Positions 9,659 to 18,119 are shown, counted from the stretch's first letter. The stretch is 64,000 bases of DNA from Jejuia sp040720935 (GCF_040720935.1 NZ_JBFDAE010000015.1:41011-105010); one strand, 5' to 3'. Numbers and translations: made by a program. Notes: a model not told the origin generated them from the sequence alone.

Positions 9659-10861
9659 ATGAACAAGAAACTATTGATGGTCGGGAGTCTTGCATTTATT
9701 CAGTTGATGGCAAGGGCACAGGCCAAAGAGAATGCGGTAAAAGAACGCGTCAGCAAAACCGAGATAGAAATGGTGTATAACCATTATCTTCAGGATGGTG
9801 ATAACTCGGCGGTTACGGGAGGTGTTGGCACAGAGAGACTTACCGTTTACGGCCCTTCCTTTACCCTTAAAAGAACATGGCAGAAGCATGCATTATCTTT
9901 TAATATTGGTGCCGATGTGATATCTTCCGCATCAACTGATAATATCGATGCGATTATGTCCTCTGCCTCAAGATTAGATACCAGAACTTATGGCTTCACC
10001 ACGTATGAGCGGACTTTGGAAAAATCCAAAATGTCCATTTACGGAGGTATAGGGTTTTCCATTGAAAGTGATTATTTTTCTTTTGGTAGCAAGATTGGCT
10101 TGGTAAAAGAAGATACTGAAAGGTTGGCAACATACTCCGCCCAATTTCAAATGTTTATTGATGATTTGCGATGGGGCAGATTGGATGACGACCATAATGG
10201 CCCAGAAAAATTAATATATCCTTCGGAACTTCGATTTAAAGAGTGGTATGATGTAAGCAAACGCAACTCCTTTAATCTTAAATTGGGGTATTCAAAAATT
10301 ATCAATAAAAAAACTATTCTTGGTGTTTATCCTGAATTGACCTACCAAGAAGGGTTATTGGAAACGCCTTTTCATCGCGTCTATTTTTCAGATGGTATGT
10401 TAGGCGTTGAACAACTTCCAAATGAACGTTGGAAAGGCGCATTGGCGTTAAAACTGAACAGTTTTGTATTGGGGAACCTGATATTAAAAAACGGCTTACA
10501 AGGATATGCCGATAATTTTGGGATTTTGGGTTTTTCAATGGAAAATGAAACGGTAATTAAGCTGAAACCAGAATTACAATTGCTGCCAAATTTTCGGTTT
10601 TACACTCAAAAAGCGTCCAAATATTTTGATGAATTTATGCAGCATGATAGTGCCGATGCATTTTTTACTTCGGATTTTGATTTATCGAATTTTCAAACTT
10701 ATAATGCGGGACTTGGGCTTAAAGTAATTCCCCATAACAACATAAAAAGAAAATCGATACTTAACACTATGGTATTTCGGTATAATTTTATGTACCGTTC
10801 AAATGGATTGAGGGCTCATATCATTTCAATAAGTTTTCAAACTGAAAAAAATAAGGGGTAG
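9659..10861 (+). CDS. DUF3570 domain protein, probable outer-membrane beta-barrel
   Basis: Exported 400-residue protein with an N-terminal signal peptide (MNKKLLMVGSLAFIQLMARAQA) and alternating amphipathic strands with aromatic ends, consistent with an outer-membrane beta-barrel of the DUF3570 family. The C-terminus ends in a strand (LRAHIISISFQTE) of the kind seen in barrels. It is the last gene of the thioredoxin-ApbE-DUF4266-DUF3570 operon, 9 bases after the lipoprotein. Such a set suggests a flavin-based electron or thiol relay at the outer membrane. No specific function is known. Confidence 0.85.
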   Translation: MNKKLLMVGSLAFIQLMARAQAKENAVKERVSKTEIEMVYNHYLQDGDNSAVTGGVGTERLTVYGPSFTLKRTWQKHALSFNIGADVISSASTDNIDAIMSSASRLDTRTYGFTTYERTLEKSKMSIYGGIGFSIESDYFSFGSKIGLVKEDTERLATYSAQFQMFIDDLRWGRLDDDHNGPEKLIYPSELRFKEWYDVSKRNSFNLKLGYSKIINKKTILGVYPELTYQEGLLETPFHRVYFSDGMLGVEQLPNERWKGALALKLNSFVLGNLILKNGLQGYADNFGILGFSMENETVIKLKPELQLLPNFRFYTQKASKYFDEFMQHDSADAFFTSDFDLSNFQTYNAGLGLKVIPHNNIKRKSILNTMVFRYNFMYRSNGLRAHIISISFQTEKNKG

Positions 10862-10875
10862 TGATTTTTTAATGC

Positions 10876-11643
10876 TTACCCATTTTCTTCCAAGTACATT
10901 TTACGTACTTTTTTAAATAAGTTTGAAGAATATACGAAATCGGTAACAGCTTCATTATCAGTCCTAAAAATTGTTTGATTGGAGCCTTCCCAAGCTTTTA
11001 GTCCGTTTTTCAGGAACACTATTTTTTCGCCGATTTCCATAACTGAATTCATGTCATGGGAATTTATAACGGTAGTGATTTGGTACTCATCAGTAATTTC
11101 CTGAATTAAATTATCGATAACTATGGCGGTTTTTGGGTCTAAACCAGAATTTGGTTCATCACAAAATAAATATTTAGGGTTGTTTACAATGGCACGTGCA
11201 ATAGCCACACGTTTTTGCATACCACCAGACGCTTCACTTGGCATTTTATTGTGGGCATCATCCAAATTAACACGTTTTAAAACAAAGTCCACACGGTCTT
11301 CCATTTCGCTTTTGCTTTGCTTGGTAAACATTTGAAGCGGAAACATGACGTTTTGTGCAATGGTCATAGAATCAAATAAAGCACTACCTTGAAATACCAT
11401 GCCAATATCTGCTCTAATATTACGTTTTTCATCTTCTGAAAGTTTAGAAAATATTTTTCCATCATAAGAGATACTGCCTTCTTCATAATCGAACAAGCCT
11501 AATAAACATTTTAAAAAAACTGTTTTTCCAGAACCACTTTGCCCAATGATGAGGTTTGTTTTTCCTTTTTCAAAAGATGTACTGATGCCTTTCAAAATTT
11601 CTACATCTCCAAATGATTTATGTAAATTATTAACTTCAATCAT
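10876..11643 (-). CDS. ABC transporter ATP-binding protein, Mla/organic-solvent-resistance type
   Basis: ATPase of an MlaFEDB-like lipid ABC transporter, 255 residues. Walker A is GQSGSGKT near residue 34, the signature is ASGGMQKR and Walker B is YLFCDEPNSGLDP, all intact. It is encoded directly behind the MlaE-type permease with a 1-base overlap (stop of one, start of the other). In Gram-negative bacteria these systems move phospholipids between the outer and inner membranes. A substrate-binding MCE protein is not encoded in this window. It is convergent with the DUF3570 gene. Confidence 0.9.
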   Translation of the reverse strand: MIEVNNLHKSFGDVEILKGISTSFEKGKTNLIIGQSGSGKTVFLKCLLGLFDYEEGSISYDGKIFSKLSEDEKRNIRADIGMVFQGSALFDSMTIAQNVMFPLQMFTKQSKSEMEDRVDFVLKRVNLDDAHNKMPSEASGGMQKRVAIARAIVNNPKYLFCDEPNSGLDPKTAIVIDNLIQEITDEYQITTVINSHDMNSVMEIGEKIVFLKNGLKAWEGSNQTIFRTDNEAVTDFVYSSNLFKKVRKMYLEENG

Positions 11644-12380
11644 TAGCTTAATAACATTTGGGTTAGGAAATAGTTTAAAATTATAATCACAACACTAGTC
11701 CATACAAAAGATGTTGTGCTGGCCTTACCAACTTCTAAAGCACCACCTTTCATATAATAACCGTGATAAGATGGGACCGTAGCCAAAATAAAGGCAAACA
11801 CAACAGTTTTAATAAAGGCATATACCACATGGAAGGTTTCAAAATCGGTTTGAATCCCAACGATGTAGTCTTCCAGAGTACTAAATCCGCCATAAACGCA
11901 TGCTGCCATTCCACCTAAAATACCTAAAAACATGGCAATAGAAATAATAAATGGATAAAGGAGCATGGATATAAATTTAGGAAACACCAAATAATTAAGG
12001 GAGTTAATACCCATAACTTCCAATGCATCAATCTGTTCTGTAACGCGCATAGTGCCTATACTTGATGTGATAAAGGACCCTACTTTTCCTGCCATGATAA
12101 TTGACATAAAAGTCGGAGCAAATTCCAGAACAATAGATTGTCTCGTTGCAAAACCAACCAAATATTTTGGGATCAATGGATTGTCGATATTCAATGCTGT
12201 TTGAATTGTAACAACACCACCTACAAAAAATGATATAAAAGCAACAATACCAAGAGAACCAATAATTAAATCGTCTATATCCTTAAGCATTAGTTGTTTC
12301 ATGACGACCCATTTAGTGGGCTTCCGAAACATCTCAACAATCATTAAAAAATAGACGCCTATATTGTGTAGATATGTCAT
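11643..12380 (-). CDS. MlaE-family lipid ABC transporter permease
   Basis: Inner-membrane permease of 245 residues with the MlaE family pattern: a cytoplasmic N-terminal helix, about five membrane segments, and the conserved region GTMRVTEQIDALEVMGIN that couples to the ATPase. It partners the ATP-binding protein encoded just downstream. Transcription runs leftwards from the gap shared with the divergent phosphatase gene. Confidence 0.9.
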   Translation of the reverse strand: MTYLHNIGVYFLMIVEMFRKPTKWVVMKQLMLKDIDDLIIGSLGIVAFISFFVGGVVTIQTALNIDNPLIPKYLVGFATRQSIVLEFAPTFMSIIMAGKVGSFITSSIGTMRVTEQIDALEVMGINSLNYLVFPKFISMLLYPFIISIAMFLGILGGMAACVYGGFSTLEDYIVGIQTDFETFHVVYAFIKTVVFAFILATVPSYHGYYMKGGALEVGKASTTSFVWTSVVIIILNYFLTQMLLS

Positions 12381-12477
12381 ATAAGAATTTGTAAGTGCTA
12401 AAGTAAAAAAAGATATGCTTAAATTAGCATCACAGGTATTTAACTTTAATTTTAAATTAATGATACTTTAATATGTG

Positions 12478-12485
12478 TATTTTTG
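12478..12485 (+). promoter_or_regulatory. Putative -7 promoter box (TATTTTTG)
   Basis: Exact match to the Bacteroidota -7 consensus TAnnTTTG, ending 22 bases before the phosphatase ATG. No good -33 TTG at the usual 17-23 base spacing, so the call rests on the -7 box and position only. Confidence 0.4.
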
Positions 12486-12507
12486 AATACATTCAATTTA
12501 TATCAAA

Positions 12508-14130
12508 ATGAAACGTTTTATATTCATATTCTTTATATTTTCAATAACAGCATCAGTTTTGGGTCAAAACGAAAAACCAAAACTTGTGGTTGGTATCGTT
12601 GTCGATCAAATGCGTTATGATTATTTAACCCGTTTTAACAACAAATTCTGCGAAAACGGTTTTAAACGCATGATGCGCGAAGGTTTCAATTGCAAAAACA
12701 ATCATTTTAATTATGTGCCTACTTATACAGGGCCTGGACATACTTCTATTTACACAGGTACTACACCTAAATATCATGGTGTAATTAGCAATAATTGGTA
12801 CGATAAAGAAAAAAAAAAAATGGTGTATTGTGCTGGAGACGATTCGGTTACATCTGTCGGAACAAATGCATCGGCTGGCCAAATGTCTCCACACCGCATG
12901 TTAACAACCACGTTTTCTGATGAAAATAGATTGTTCACGCAAATGCGAGGAAAAACTATCGGTATCTCCATAAAAGATAGAGGTGCAATTTTACCTGCTG
13001 GACATACTGCAAACGCTGCATATTGGTTTCATGGAGAAGATGAGGGCGTTTGGATTTCCAGTACCTTTTATATGAATACATTACCAAAATGGGTAAACAA
13101 TTTCAATGATTCCAAAACTGCAGAATCGTATTTAAAAGATTGGAATACATTATATGATATTGAAACCTACACGGAAAGTGGCACGGATTTAAATAATTTT
13201 GAAGGTGGTTTTAAAGGCAAAGAAACGGCTACCTTTCCATATGAACTCGCAAAATTGAAAACTAAAAATGGGGGATTCAGCATTCTAAAAGTAACACCTT
13301 ACGGAAATAGTTTAATTGCAGATTTTGCTTTGGCGGCTATTGACGGCGAAGCATTAGGTCAGGATGATATTACTGATGTTTTAACTGTGAGTTTTTCTTG
13401 TACCGATTATGTAGGCCATAATTTTGGGGTAAATTCCAAAGAAATTGAAGATACTTATATTCGATTGGATAAAGATTTAGAGCGTTTTTTTAACGCTTTA
13501 GATAAAAAAGTAGGCAAGGGAGAATATGTTGCGTTTTTAACCGCAGATCATGGAGCGATTGATGTGCCTGCATATTTGCAATCTGTTAGGATCAATTCGG
13601 GATATGTCGATAACGATGCGCGAAAAAAAGTATTTCAAAAGTTTTTAATGGAGACATTCGGAACTAATGACATTGTTGAGAACATAAGCAACAATCAAAT
13701 TTTCTTAAACAAAGAAAAAATCAAGGAACTGGATTTGGATTTAGACGATGTACAGGAAGCCATAGTTAATGAGCAAATGACATACAAACACATTTCAAAA
13801 GCATACACAGCAACAGCTATGGGGTCGGTTGACTTTATTGAGGGTATCGAAGCATTGTTGCAAAAAGGATACAATCAAAAACGTTCTGGAGATGTTATTT
13901 TAGTAGATGATCCTGCCTATATTAATTATGGGAAAACAGGTTCTACGCATGGAAGTGGTCTAAATTATGACACACATGTACCGTTATTGATTTTTGGAAA
14001 AGGCATTAAACACGGTCATACATTTAAGAAAACCGAAATCACAGATATTGCACCTACAATTTCGGCGCTTTTAGGCATTAGTTTTCCAAATTTTGCTATT
14101 GGGCAGCCTTTAGATTTTGTTCTTGAATAA
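12508..14130 (+). CDS. PafA-type alkaline phosphatase
   Basis: Periplasmic phosphate-monoesterase of the alkaline phosphatase superfamily, 540 residues, with a signal peptide (MKRFIFIFFIFSITASVLG). It resembles the phosphate-irrepressible PafA of flavobacteria: metal ligand Asp33 in VVDQMR, nucleophile Thr74 in YTGPGHTS, the Lys and Arg pair in KDRGAILPAGH, and further ligands in CTDYVGHN, TADHGAI and GSTHGSG. All catalytic motifs look intact. A run of twelve A at 12809-12820 encodes Lys residues just after the nucleophile region and is a potential slippage site. The stop overlaps the endonuclease start (TAATG). Confidence 0.9.
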   Translation: MKRFIFIFFIFSITASVLGQNEKPKLVVGIVVDQMRYDYLTRFNNKFCENGFKRMMREGFNCKNNHFNYVPTYTGPGHTSIYTGTTPKYHGVISNNWYDKEKKKMVYCAGDDSVTSVGTNASAGQMSPHRMLTTTFSDENRLFTQMRGKTIGISIKDRGAILPAGHTANAAYWFHGEDEGVWISSTFYMNTLPKWVNNFNDSKTAESYLKDWNTLYDIETYTESGTDLNNFEGGFKGKETATFPYELAKLKTKNGGFSILKVTPYGNSLIADFALAAIDGEALGQDDITDVLTVSFSCTDYVGHNFGVNSKEIEDTYIRLDKDLERFFNALDKKVGKGEYVAFLTADHGAIDVPAYLQSVRINSGYVDNDARKKVFQKFLMETFGTNDIVENISNNQIFLNKEKIKELDLDLDDVQEAIVNEQMTYKHISKAYTATAMGSVDFIEGIEALLQKGYNQKRSGDVILVDDPAYINYGKTGSTHGSGLNYDTHVPLLIFGKGIKHGHTFKKTEITDIAPTISALLGISFPNFAIGQPLDFVLE

Positions 14131-14936
14131 TGAACAAACGCATTTTTTATTCAATCGTTGCTCTAGTAATTGTTCTTGGAGTTTATGGGTATGAACATTT
14201 TTTAGTTGAAGAAGAAAAAACTGAAATCGTTTTAGATGGTAAAACAACTAAAAATGATACTAACGAATATTTTTTACCCACAAGTACCACAGGGCAGATT
14301 GTGCATCACGAAGGCTATTCATTATCCTATAGCGAAAAACATGAGCAAGCAGAATGGGTAGCTTATGAATTAAAGAAATCCCATCTTTCGAACATACATC
14401 ACAAACGTCCATATTTTGAAATAGACAAAGCTGTAAAAACTGGAGCTGCAAGTTGGAGAAACTACAAGAATTCGGGTTATGATCGTGGCCATTTTTGTCC
14501 TGCGGGAGACAGACGTTATAGTAAATCTGCCCACGACGAAACGTTTTTAACCAGTAATATCAGTCCGCAAGAACATCAATTCAATGCTGGGATTTGGAAT
14601 ACTTTAGAACAAAAAGTACGCTATTGGGCGCACAAATATGATGGTGTTTTTGTGGTAACTGGTGGTGTTCTTAAAGGCACTATGAAAACGATTGGTAATG
14701 AACATGTAGCGGTGCCAAATCAGTTTTATAAAGTGTTGATTGATAACAATACTGGAAAGACGAAAATGATTGGGTTTTTAATGCCACATCAAGATTCTAA
14801 AAAACCGTTGTATGAATTTGTGGTTTCAGTAGATGATATTGAAGCATTAACTGGGATCGATTTTTTTCCTGAATTGGAGGATGGTTTAGAAAATGAGTTG
14901 GAGGCTTCTAACAGTTATAAAGAGTGGGGGTATTAA
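14130..14936 (+). CDS. DNA/RNA non-specific endonuclease (DRGH/beta-beta-alpha-metal family)
   Basis: Nuclease of 268 residues related to Serratia/NucA-type enzymes. An N-terminal hydrophobic segment (residues 4-20) acts as signal or anchor, so it is exported or membrane-tethered. The catalytic motif YDRGHFCPAGDRR carries the general-base His, and NISPQEHQFNAGIW supplies the metal-binding Asn and Glu. Its start overlaps the phosphatase stop by one base; together they could recover phosphate from extracellular nucleic acid, an inference. About 105 bases of its 3' end are copied almost exactly at 16345-16448, and diverged versions sit in the 340-bp repeat units. Confidence 0.9.
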   Translation: MNKRIFYSIVALVIVLGVYGYEHFLVEEEKTEIVLDGKTTKNDTNEYFLPTSTTGQIVHHEGYSLSYSEKHEQAEWVAYELKKSHLSNIHHKRPYFEIDKAVKTGAASWRNYKNSGYDRGHFCPAGDRRYSKSAHDETFLTSNISPQEHQFNAGIWNTLEQKVRYWAHKYDGVFVVTGGVLKGTMKTIGNEHVAVPNQFYKVLIDNNTGKTKMIGFLMPHQDSKKPLYEFVVSVDDIEALTGIDFFPELEDGLENELEASNSYKEWGY

Positions 14937-14947
14937 TTAAAGAAACT

Positions 14948-15005
14948 AAAGACCCTTTAGGTTAGATACTGGAACAAGTTCAGCACAAGAAACCTGAAGG
15001 GTCTC
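14948..15005. repeat. Split palindrome flanking the RAYT gene on its 5' side
   Basis: Left arm AAAGACCCTTTAGGTT (14948-14963) and right arm AACCTGAAGGGTCTC (14991-15005) are near-perfect reverse complements separated by 27 bases. The arms are the same sequence as the compact palindromes downstream of the transposase gene, so this is a REP-like element interrupted by an insertion. It ends 13 bases before the RAYT start. Confidence 0.75.
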
Positions 15006-15018
15006 AAAACAAATAGTT

Positions 15019-15582
15019 ATGTTAATAGAAAAAATTGAACAAGGACACTATTATCACATTTATAATCGTGGAAATAACGGTCAGAATATTTTTTTGGAAG
15101 ATTTAAACTATAATTATTTTCTACAATTAATCATAAAATATCTAGTACCAGATTTCCAGATTTTTAGCTATTGCTTATTACCCAATCACTTCCATATACT
15201 ATTGAGAGTAAAAGAAGAATGTAAATTACCATCTCAACAATTTTCGAATTTATTCAATGCATATACCAAAGCGATGAACAAAAAATACAATCGTACAGGT
15301 AGCTTACTTGAAAAACCTTTTAAACGAATAAATATTTCAAACGAAGAATATTTAAAAACGCTTGTTTTGTACATTCATCTAAATCCCGAAAAGCATGAAA
15401 TTTCTAAGGATTTTAGCATTTATAAATATTCATCATACCAATCTATTATTTCCCAAGGAAAAACCAATATTCCAAGAGAAGAAGTGATTGATTGGTTCGG
15501 GGATTTATTGAACTTCAAGGAAGCCCATAAGCAGAAAAAGAAATTGCTGAACATTGAAAACGCAAAACTATTTTTGGAGTAA
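15019..15582 (+). CDS. REP-associated tyrosine transposase (RAYT, Y1 HUH family)
   Basis: Single-domain Y1 transposase of 187 residues. It shows YHIYNRGNNGQNIF near the N-terminus, the metal-binding HUH motif in LPNHFHILLRV, and conserved Tyr in the helix NEEYLKTLVLYIHLNPEKH. Such proteins (TnpA_REP) cut and join single-stranded palindromes of the REP type. Palindromes of one sequence family flank the gene on both sides (14948-15005, 15606-15636) and continue downstream, the arrangement expected for a RAYT with its cognate REPs. About 120 bases of its own 3' end recur in each 340-bp unit downstream. Confidence 0.9.
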   Translation: MLIEKIEQGHYYHIYNRGNNGQNIFLEDLNYNYFLQLIIKYLVPDFQIFSYCLLPNHFHILLRVKEECKLPSQQFSNLFNAYTKAMNKKYNRTGSLLEKPFKRINISNEEYLKTLVLYIHLNPEKHEISKDFSIYKYSSYQSIISQGKTNIPREEVIDWFGDLLNFKEAHKQKKKLLNIENAKLFLE

Positions 15583-15601
15583 GTGCTTTCCTGTAACACG
15601 T

Positions 15602-15941
15602 TAAAGACCCTTCAGGTTTTCAAAACCTGAAGGGTCTCAAAAGAAGTTTTAATATCGGGTTTAGATGATGTTGAAGTGTTGACATGGATTGAATTTTTCT
15701 GGATTGGATGATGGTTTAGAAAATAAGGTTGAGACTTCTAGTAGTTGTAAGGGATCAATCTGCATGACATCCCCATATTAAACCGCTATTCCAAGAGAAG
15801 AAGTGATTGATTGGTTCGGGGATTTATTGGGACTTCAAGGAAACCCACAAGCAGAAAAAGAAATTGCTGGACATTGAAAGCGCCAAACTATTTTTGGAGT
15901 GAATCTTATTCAGGTTTTTAGTGAAGCTCAATGGGGTGCAC
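15602..15941. repeat. 340-bp composite repeat unit A
   Basis: The unit begins with TAAA plus the palindrome, continues with about 145 bases resembling the endonuclease 3' end (diverged, frame broken), then jumps to about 120 bases matching the RAYT 3' end (ATTCCAAGAGAAGAAGTGAT to TTTTTGGAGT), then a short spacer. It differs from unit B at only about three positions by eye, so the duplication is recent, whereas its similarity to the parent endonuclease is much lower. Confidence 0.85.
15606..15636. repeat. REP-like 31-bp palindrome, copy 1
   Basis: Perfect inverted repeat: 15-base arm GACCCTTCAGGTTTT, a single central base C, then the exact complement, followed by TCAAAAG. It lies 23 bases behind the RAYT stop codon. 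It may also act as a terminator. Candidate substrate of the adjacent RAYT. Confidence 0.85.
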
Positions 15942-16281
15942 TAAAGACCCTTCAGGTTTTCAAAACCTGAAGGGTCTCAAAAGAAGTTTTAATATCGGGT
16001 TTAGATGATGTTGAAGTGTTGACATGGATTGAATTTTTCTGGATTAGATGATGGTTTAGAAAATAAGGTTGAGACTTCTAGTAGTTGTAAGGGATCAATC
16101 TGCATGACATCCCCATATTAAACCGCTATTCCAAGAGAAGAAGTGATTGATTGGTTCGGGGATTTATTGGAACTTCAAGGAAGCCCACAAGCAGAAAAAG
16201 AAATTGCTGGACATTGAAAGCGCCAAACTATTTTTGGAGTGAATCTTATTCAGGTTTTTAGTGAAGCTCAATGGGGTGCAC
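15942..16281. repeat. 340-bp composite repeat unit B
   Basis: Second tandem copy of the composite unit with the same order: palindrome (15946-15976), decayed endonuclease tail, RAYT 3' remnant, spacer. The few differences from unit A are a G/A in the endonuclease-like part and two G/A changes in the RAYT-like part (TTATTGGGACTT versus TTATTGGAACTT, and AAACCC versus AAGCCC). Confidence 0.85.
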
Positions 16282-16285
16282 TAAA

Positions 16286-16316
16286 GACCCTTCAGGTTTT
16301 CAAAACCTGAAGGGTC
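16286..16316. repeat. REP-like 31-bp palindrome, copy 3
   Basis: Third exact copy of the 31-bp palindrome, opening what would be a third unit. The sequence after it keeps the first about 25 bases of the unit (AAAAGAAGTTTTAATATCGG) and then switches to a near-exact endonuclease tail. Confidence 0.85.
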
Positions 16317-16344
16317 TCAAAAGAAGTTTTAATATCGGGTTTAG

Positions 16345-16448
16345 ATCATATTGAAGCATTAACTGGGATCGATTTTTTTCCTGAATTGGAGGATGGTTTA
16401 GAAAATGAATTGGAGGCTTCTAACAGTTATAAAGAGTGGGGGTTTTAA
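16345..16448 (+). pseudogene. Duplicated 3' end of the DRGH endonuclease gene
   Basis: About 100 bases match the last codons of the endonuclease gene (14840-14936) with only a few substitutions, including the coding run for ALTGIDFFPELEDGLENELE and the stop codon. There is no start or catalytic region, so it cannot encode a nuclease. It marks the far boundary of the repeat field and shows that the 3' end of the gene was duplicated along with the palindromes. Confidence 0.85.
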
Positions 16449-16467
16449 TTTCAAACTAGAAATTTAC

Positions 16468-17433
16468 TTAAAAAAAGGGATGTTTTGAAACTGGGAGTTT
16501 TGCCAAAGGATGAAAATCGTTAGTTAAAGCTACAGGTTTTGTATGCCTTAAATCATGCGCTAATTCTATAGATTTTAAAGTTTCAGAAATACCAAATCCA
16601 TTACCAGATATGATGTGCTTATAAGATTCTGTATGTAAATCGGTAAACCCTTCACTAAATTCAAATTTTTCATTATCAATTGTAATTTCCCTAAAAGTGC
16701 GTTTGCCTTCTTTTATTGCGGATTCTGGTAATGTATCCGAGTTAATAGATAAAAACCATCTTATATTGGCGTTCTGTAATTGTAAAACCCCAGAAGCCCT
16801 GTCATGTTCCATAAGATGTACGGTGCTTTTTACAACATCGCCAAAAATCCAAATAAGCATATCAAAAAAGTGAATTCCAATATTAGAACAAATGCCTCCA
16901 GATTTTTCTAAGGCTCCTTTCCAAGATGCATAGTACCAATTTCCTCTAGAAGTGATATAAGTCAAATCTATAACATGATTTTCTTTGGCCGATTGGTTTT
17001 TGATTTTTTCTTTAAGTGCTATTATTGAAGGGTGTAAACGTAATTGAAGTATCGTGTTTATTTTATTTGAACTTTGCGCCTCAATAGCCATTAACTTTTC
17101 TGCATTCCAAGGGTTTAAAACCAATGGCTTTTCACAAATGGCATCGGCATTGTTTCTTAAAGCAAACCTAACGTGCGCATCGTGTAAATAATTAGGTGTA
17201 CAAATTGAAACATAATCTATGGGGTTGTTCTTTTCTAATCGTAAATTTTCTAAGTGCCTATCAAAACGTTCAAACTCGGTAAAAAAATGAGTTTTTGGGA
17301 AATAAGAATCTATAATTCCAACACTATCGTTTGGATCGAAAGCAGCAAGTAGCTCATTTTTAGTGTCTTTAATTGCTTGAATATGTCTAGGAGCAACAAA
17401 GCCTGCAACTCCCATTAATGCGAAATTTTTCAT
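16468..17433 (-). CDS. wlbA: Gfo/Idh/MocA oxidoreductase, WlbA/WbpB-like
   Basis: NAD-dependent sugar dehydrogenase of 321 residues most like WlbA/WbpB, which oxidises C3 of UDP-N-acetylglucosaminuronic acid in the UDP-ManNAc3NAcA pathway. Supporting sequence: MKNFALMGVAGFVAPRHIQA for the Rossmann fold, the FDPNDSVGIIDSYFP segment peculiar to this subgroup, and EKPLVLNP containing the catalytic-lysine motif. The start overlaps the WlbB-like gene by 4 bases. The aminotransferase, the 6-dehydrogenase and the epimerase of the pathway are not in this window. Confidence 0.85.
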   Translation of the reverse strand: MKNFALMGVAGFVAPRHIQAIKDTKNELLAAFDPNDSVGIIDSYFPKTHFFTEFERFDRHLENLRLEKNNPIDYVSICTPNYLHDAHVRFALRNNADAICEKPLVLNPWNAEKLMAIEAQSSNKINTILQLRLHPSIIALKEKIKNQSAKENHVIDLTYITSRGNWYYASWKGALEKSGGICSNIGIHFFDMLIWIFGDVVKSTVHLMEHDRASGVLQLQNANIRWFLSINSDTLPESAIKEGKRTFREITIDNEKFEFSEGFTDLHTESYKHIISGNGFGISETLKSIELAHDLRHTKPVALTNDFHPLAKLPVSKHPFF

Positions 17434-18053
17434 GATAGTATTGGGCTTATCGTGTCATTATTTAGTTGGTACTTTTGTCCGCTTTCAGGACATGTAGCAA
17501 TAGTATTGTTTTCAAAAGAAAGTCTATGGCCATTTTTGCTAACCCAACCTATCTGTTTTCCTGGATTTCCAACTACCAACGCATAAGAAGGTACTGGCTT
17601 AGTAATAACTGCTCCTGCGCCAATCATGGCATACCTGCCAATTCTAATACCGCAAATAATAGTGGCATTAGCACCAATAGATGCGCCTTTCTCAACGTAG
17701 GTTTCCATAAACTCCGTTTTTCGAACTATAAAACTTCTTGGATTGATAACGTTTGTAAAAACCATTGATGGCCCTAGGAATACATCATCTTCGCAAATAA
17801 CACCTGTGTAAACCGAAACGTTATTTTGGATTTTTACACCATTTCCGATAATAACATTAGGAGAAATAACTACGTTTTGACCTATATTACAGTTGTTTCC
17901 AATTTTGGAATCGTTCATAATATGAGAAAAATGCCAAATTTTTGTATGCTGTCCAATAATAGATGAATCATCGATTACCGCTGTTGGGTGTGCAAAAAAG
18001 GTGGTTTCAGTATTCAAATTAAGGAGGTTTAAAGAATTACGATATTCTTTCAA
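17430..18053 (-). CDS. wlbB: WlbB/WbpD-like N-acetyltransferase (left-handed beta-helix)
   Basis: Hexapeptide-repeat acyltransferase of 207 residues, similar to WlbB/WbpD that N-acetylates the 3-amino group of the UDP-sugar after WlbA and an aminotransferase. The repeats run from about residue 23 (HPTAVIDDSSIIGQHTKIWH) to 165, including the family segment SMVFTNVINPR and the glycine-rich IGAGAVITKPVPSYALVVGNP loop. No ATG is available at the proper length; TTG at 18053 follows an in-frame stop four codons earlier and is the likely start. It overlaps wlbA by 4 bases, so the pair is coupled. Confidence 0.85.
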   Translation of the reverse strand: MKEYRNSLNLLNLNTETTFFAHPTAVIDDSSIIGQHTKIWHFSHIMNDSKIGNNCNIGQNVVISPNVIIGNGVKIQNNVSVYTGVICEDDVFLGPSMVFTNVINPRSFIVRKTEFMETYVEKGASIGANATIICGIRIGRYAMIGAGAVITKPVPSYALVVGNPGKQIGWVSKNGHRLSFENNTIATCPESGQKYQLNNDTISPILS

Positions 18054-18119
18054 TTTGTTTGACTATAAAAGTACGGAACTTTTATAAAATTTATTGAAAA
18101 GTGAAGAGTATTAAAAGAC

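Larger units (their letters stand above)
15583..16467. repeat. Gene-free repeat field: three REP-like palindromes and two 340-bp units
   Basis: This 885-bp stretch holds no intact gene. It contains three identical 31-bp palindromes spaced exactly 340 bp apart, two near-identical 340-bp units between them, and a copy of the endonuclease 3' end after the third. Every segment can be assigned either to a palindrome or to decayed 3' parts of the two upstream genes, plus about 40 bases of unassigned spacer (AGTGAAGCTCAATGGGGTGC) before each following palindrome. Confidence 0.85.

Noticed and set aside
15583..16467. CRISPR array
   Set aside because: The repeats are 31-bp palindromes spaced 340 bp apart and the units are near-identical, with no variable spacers and no cas genes.
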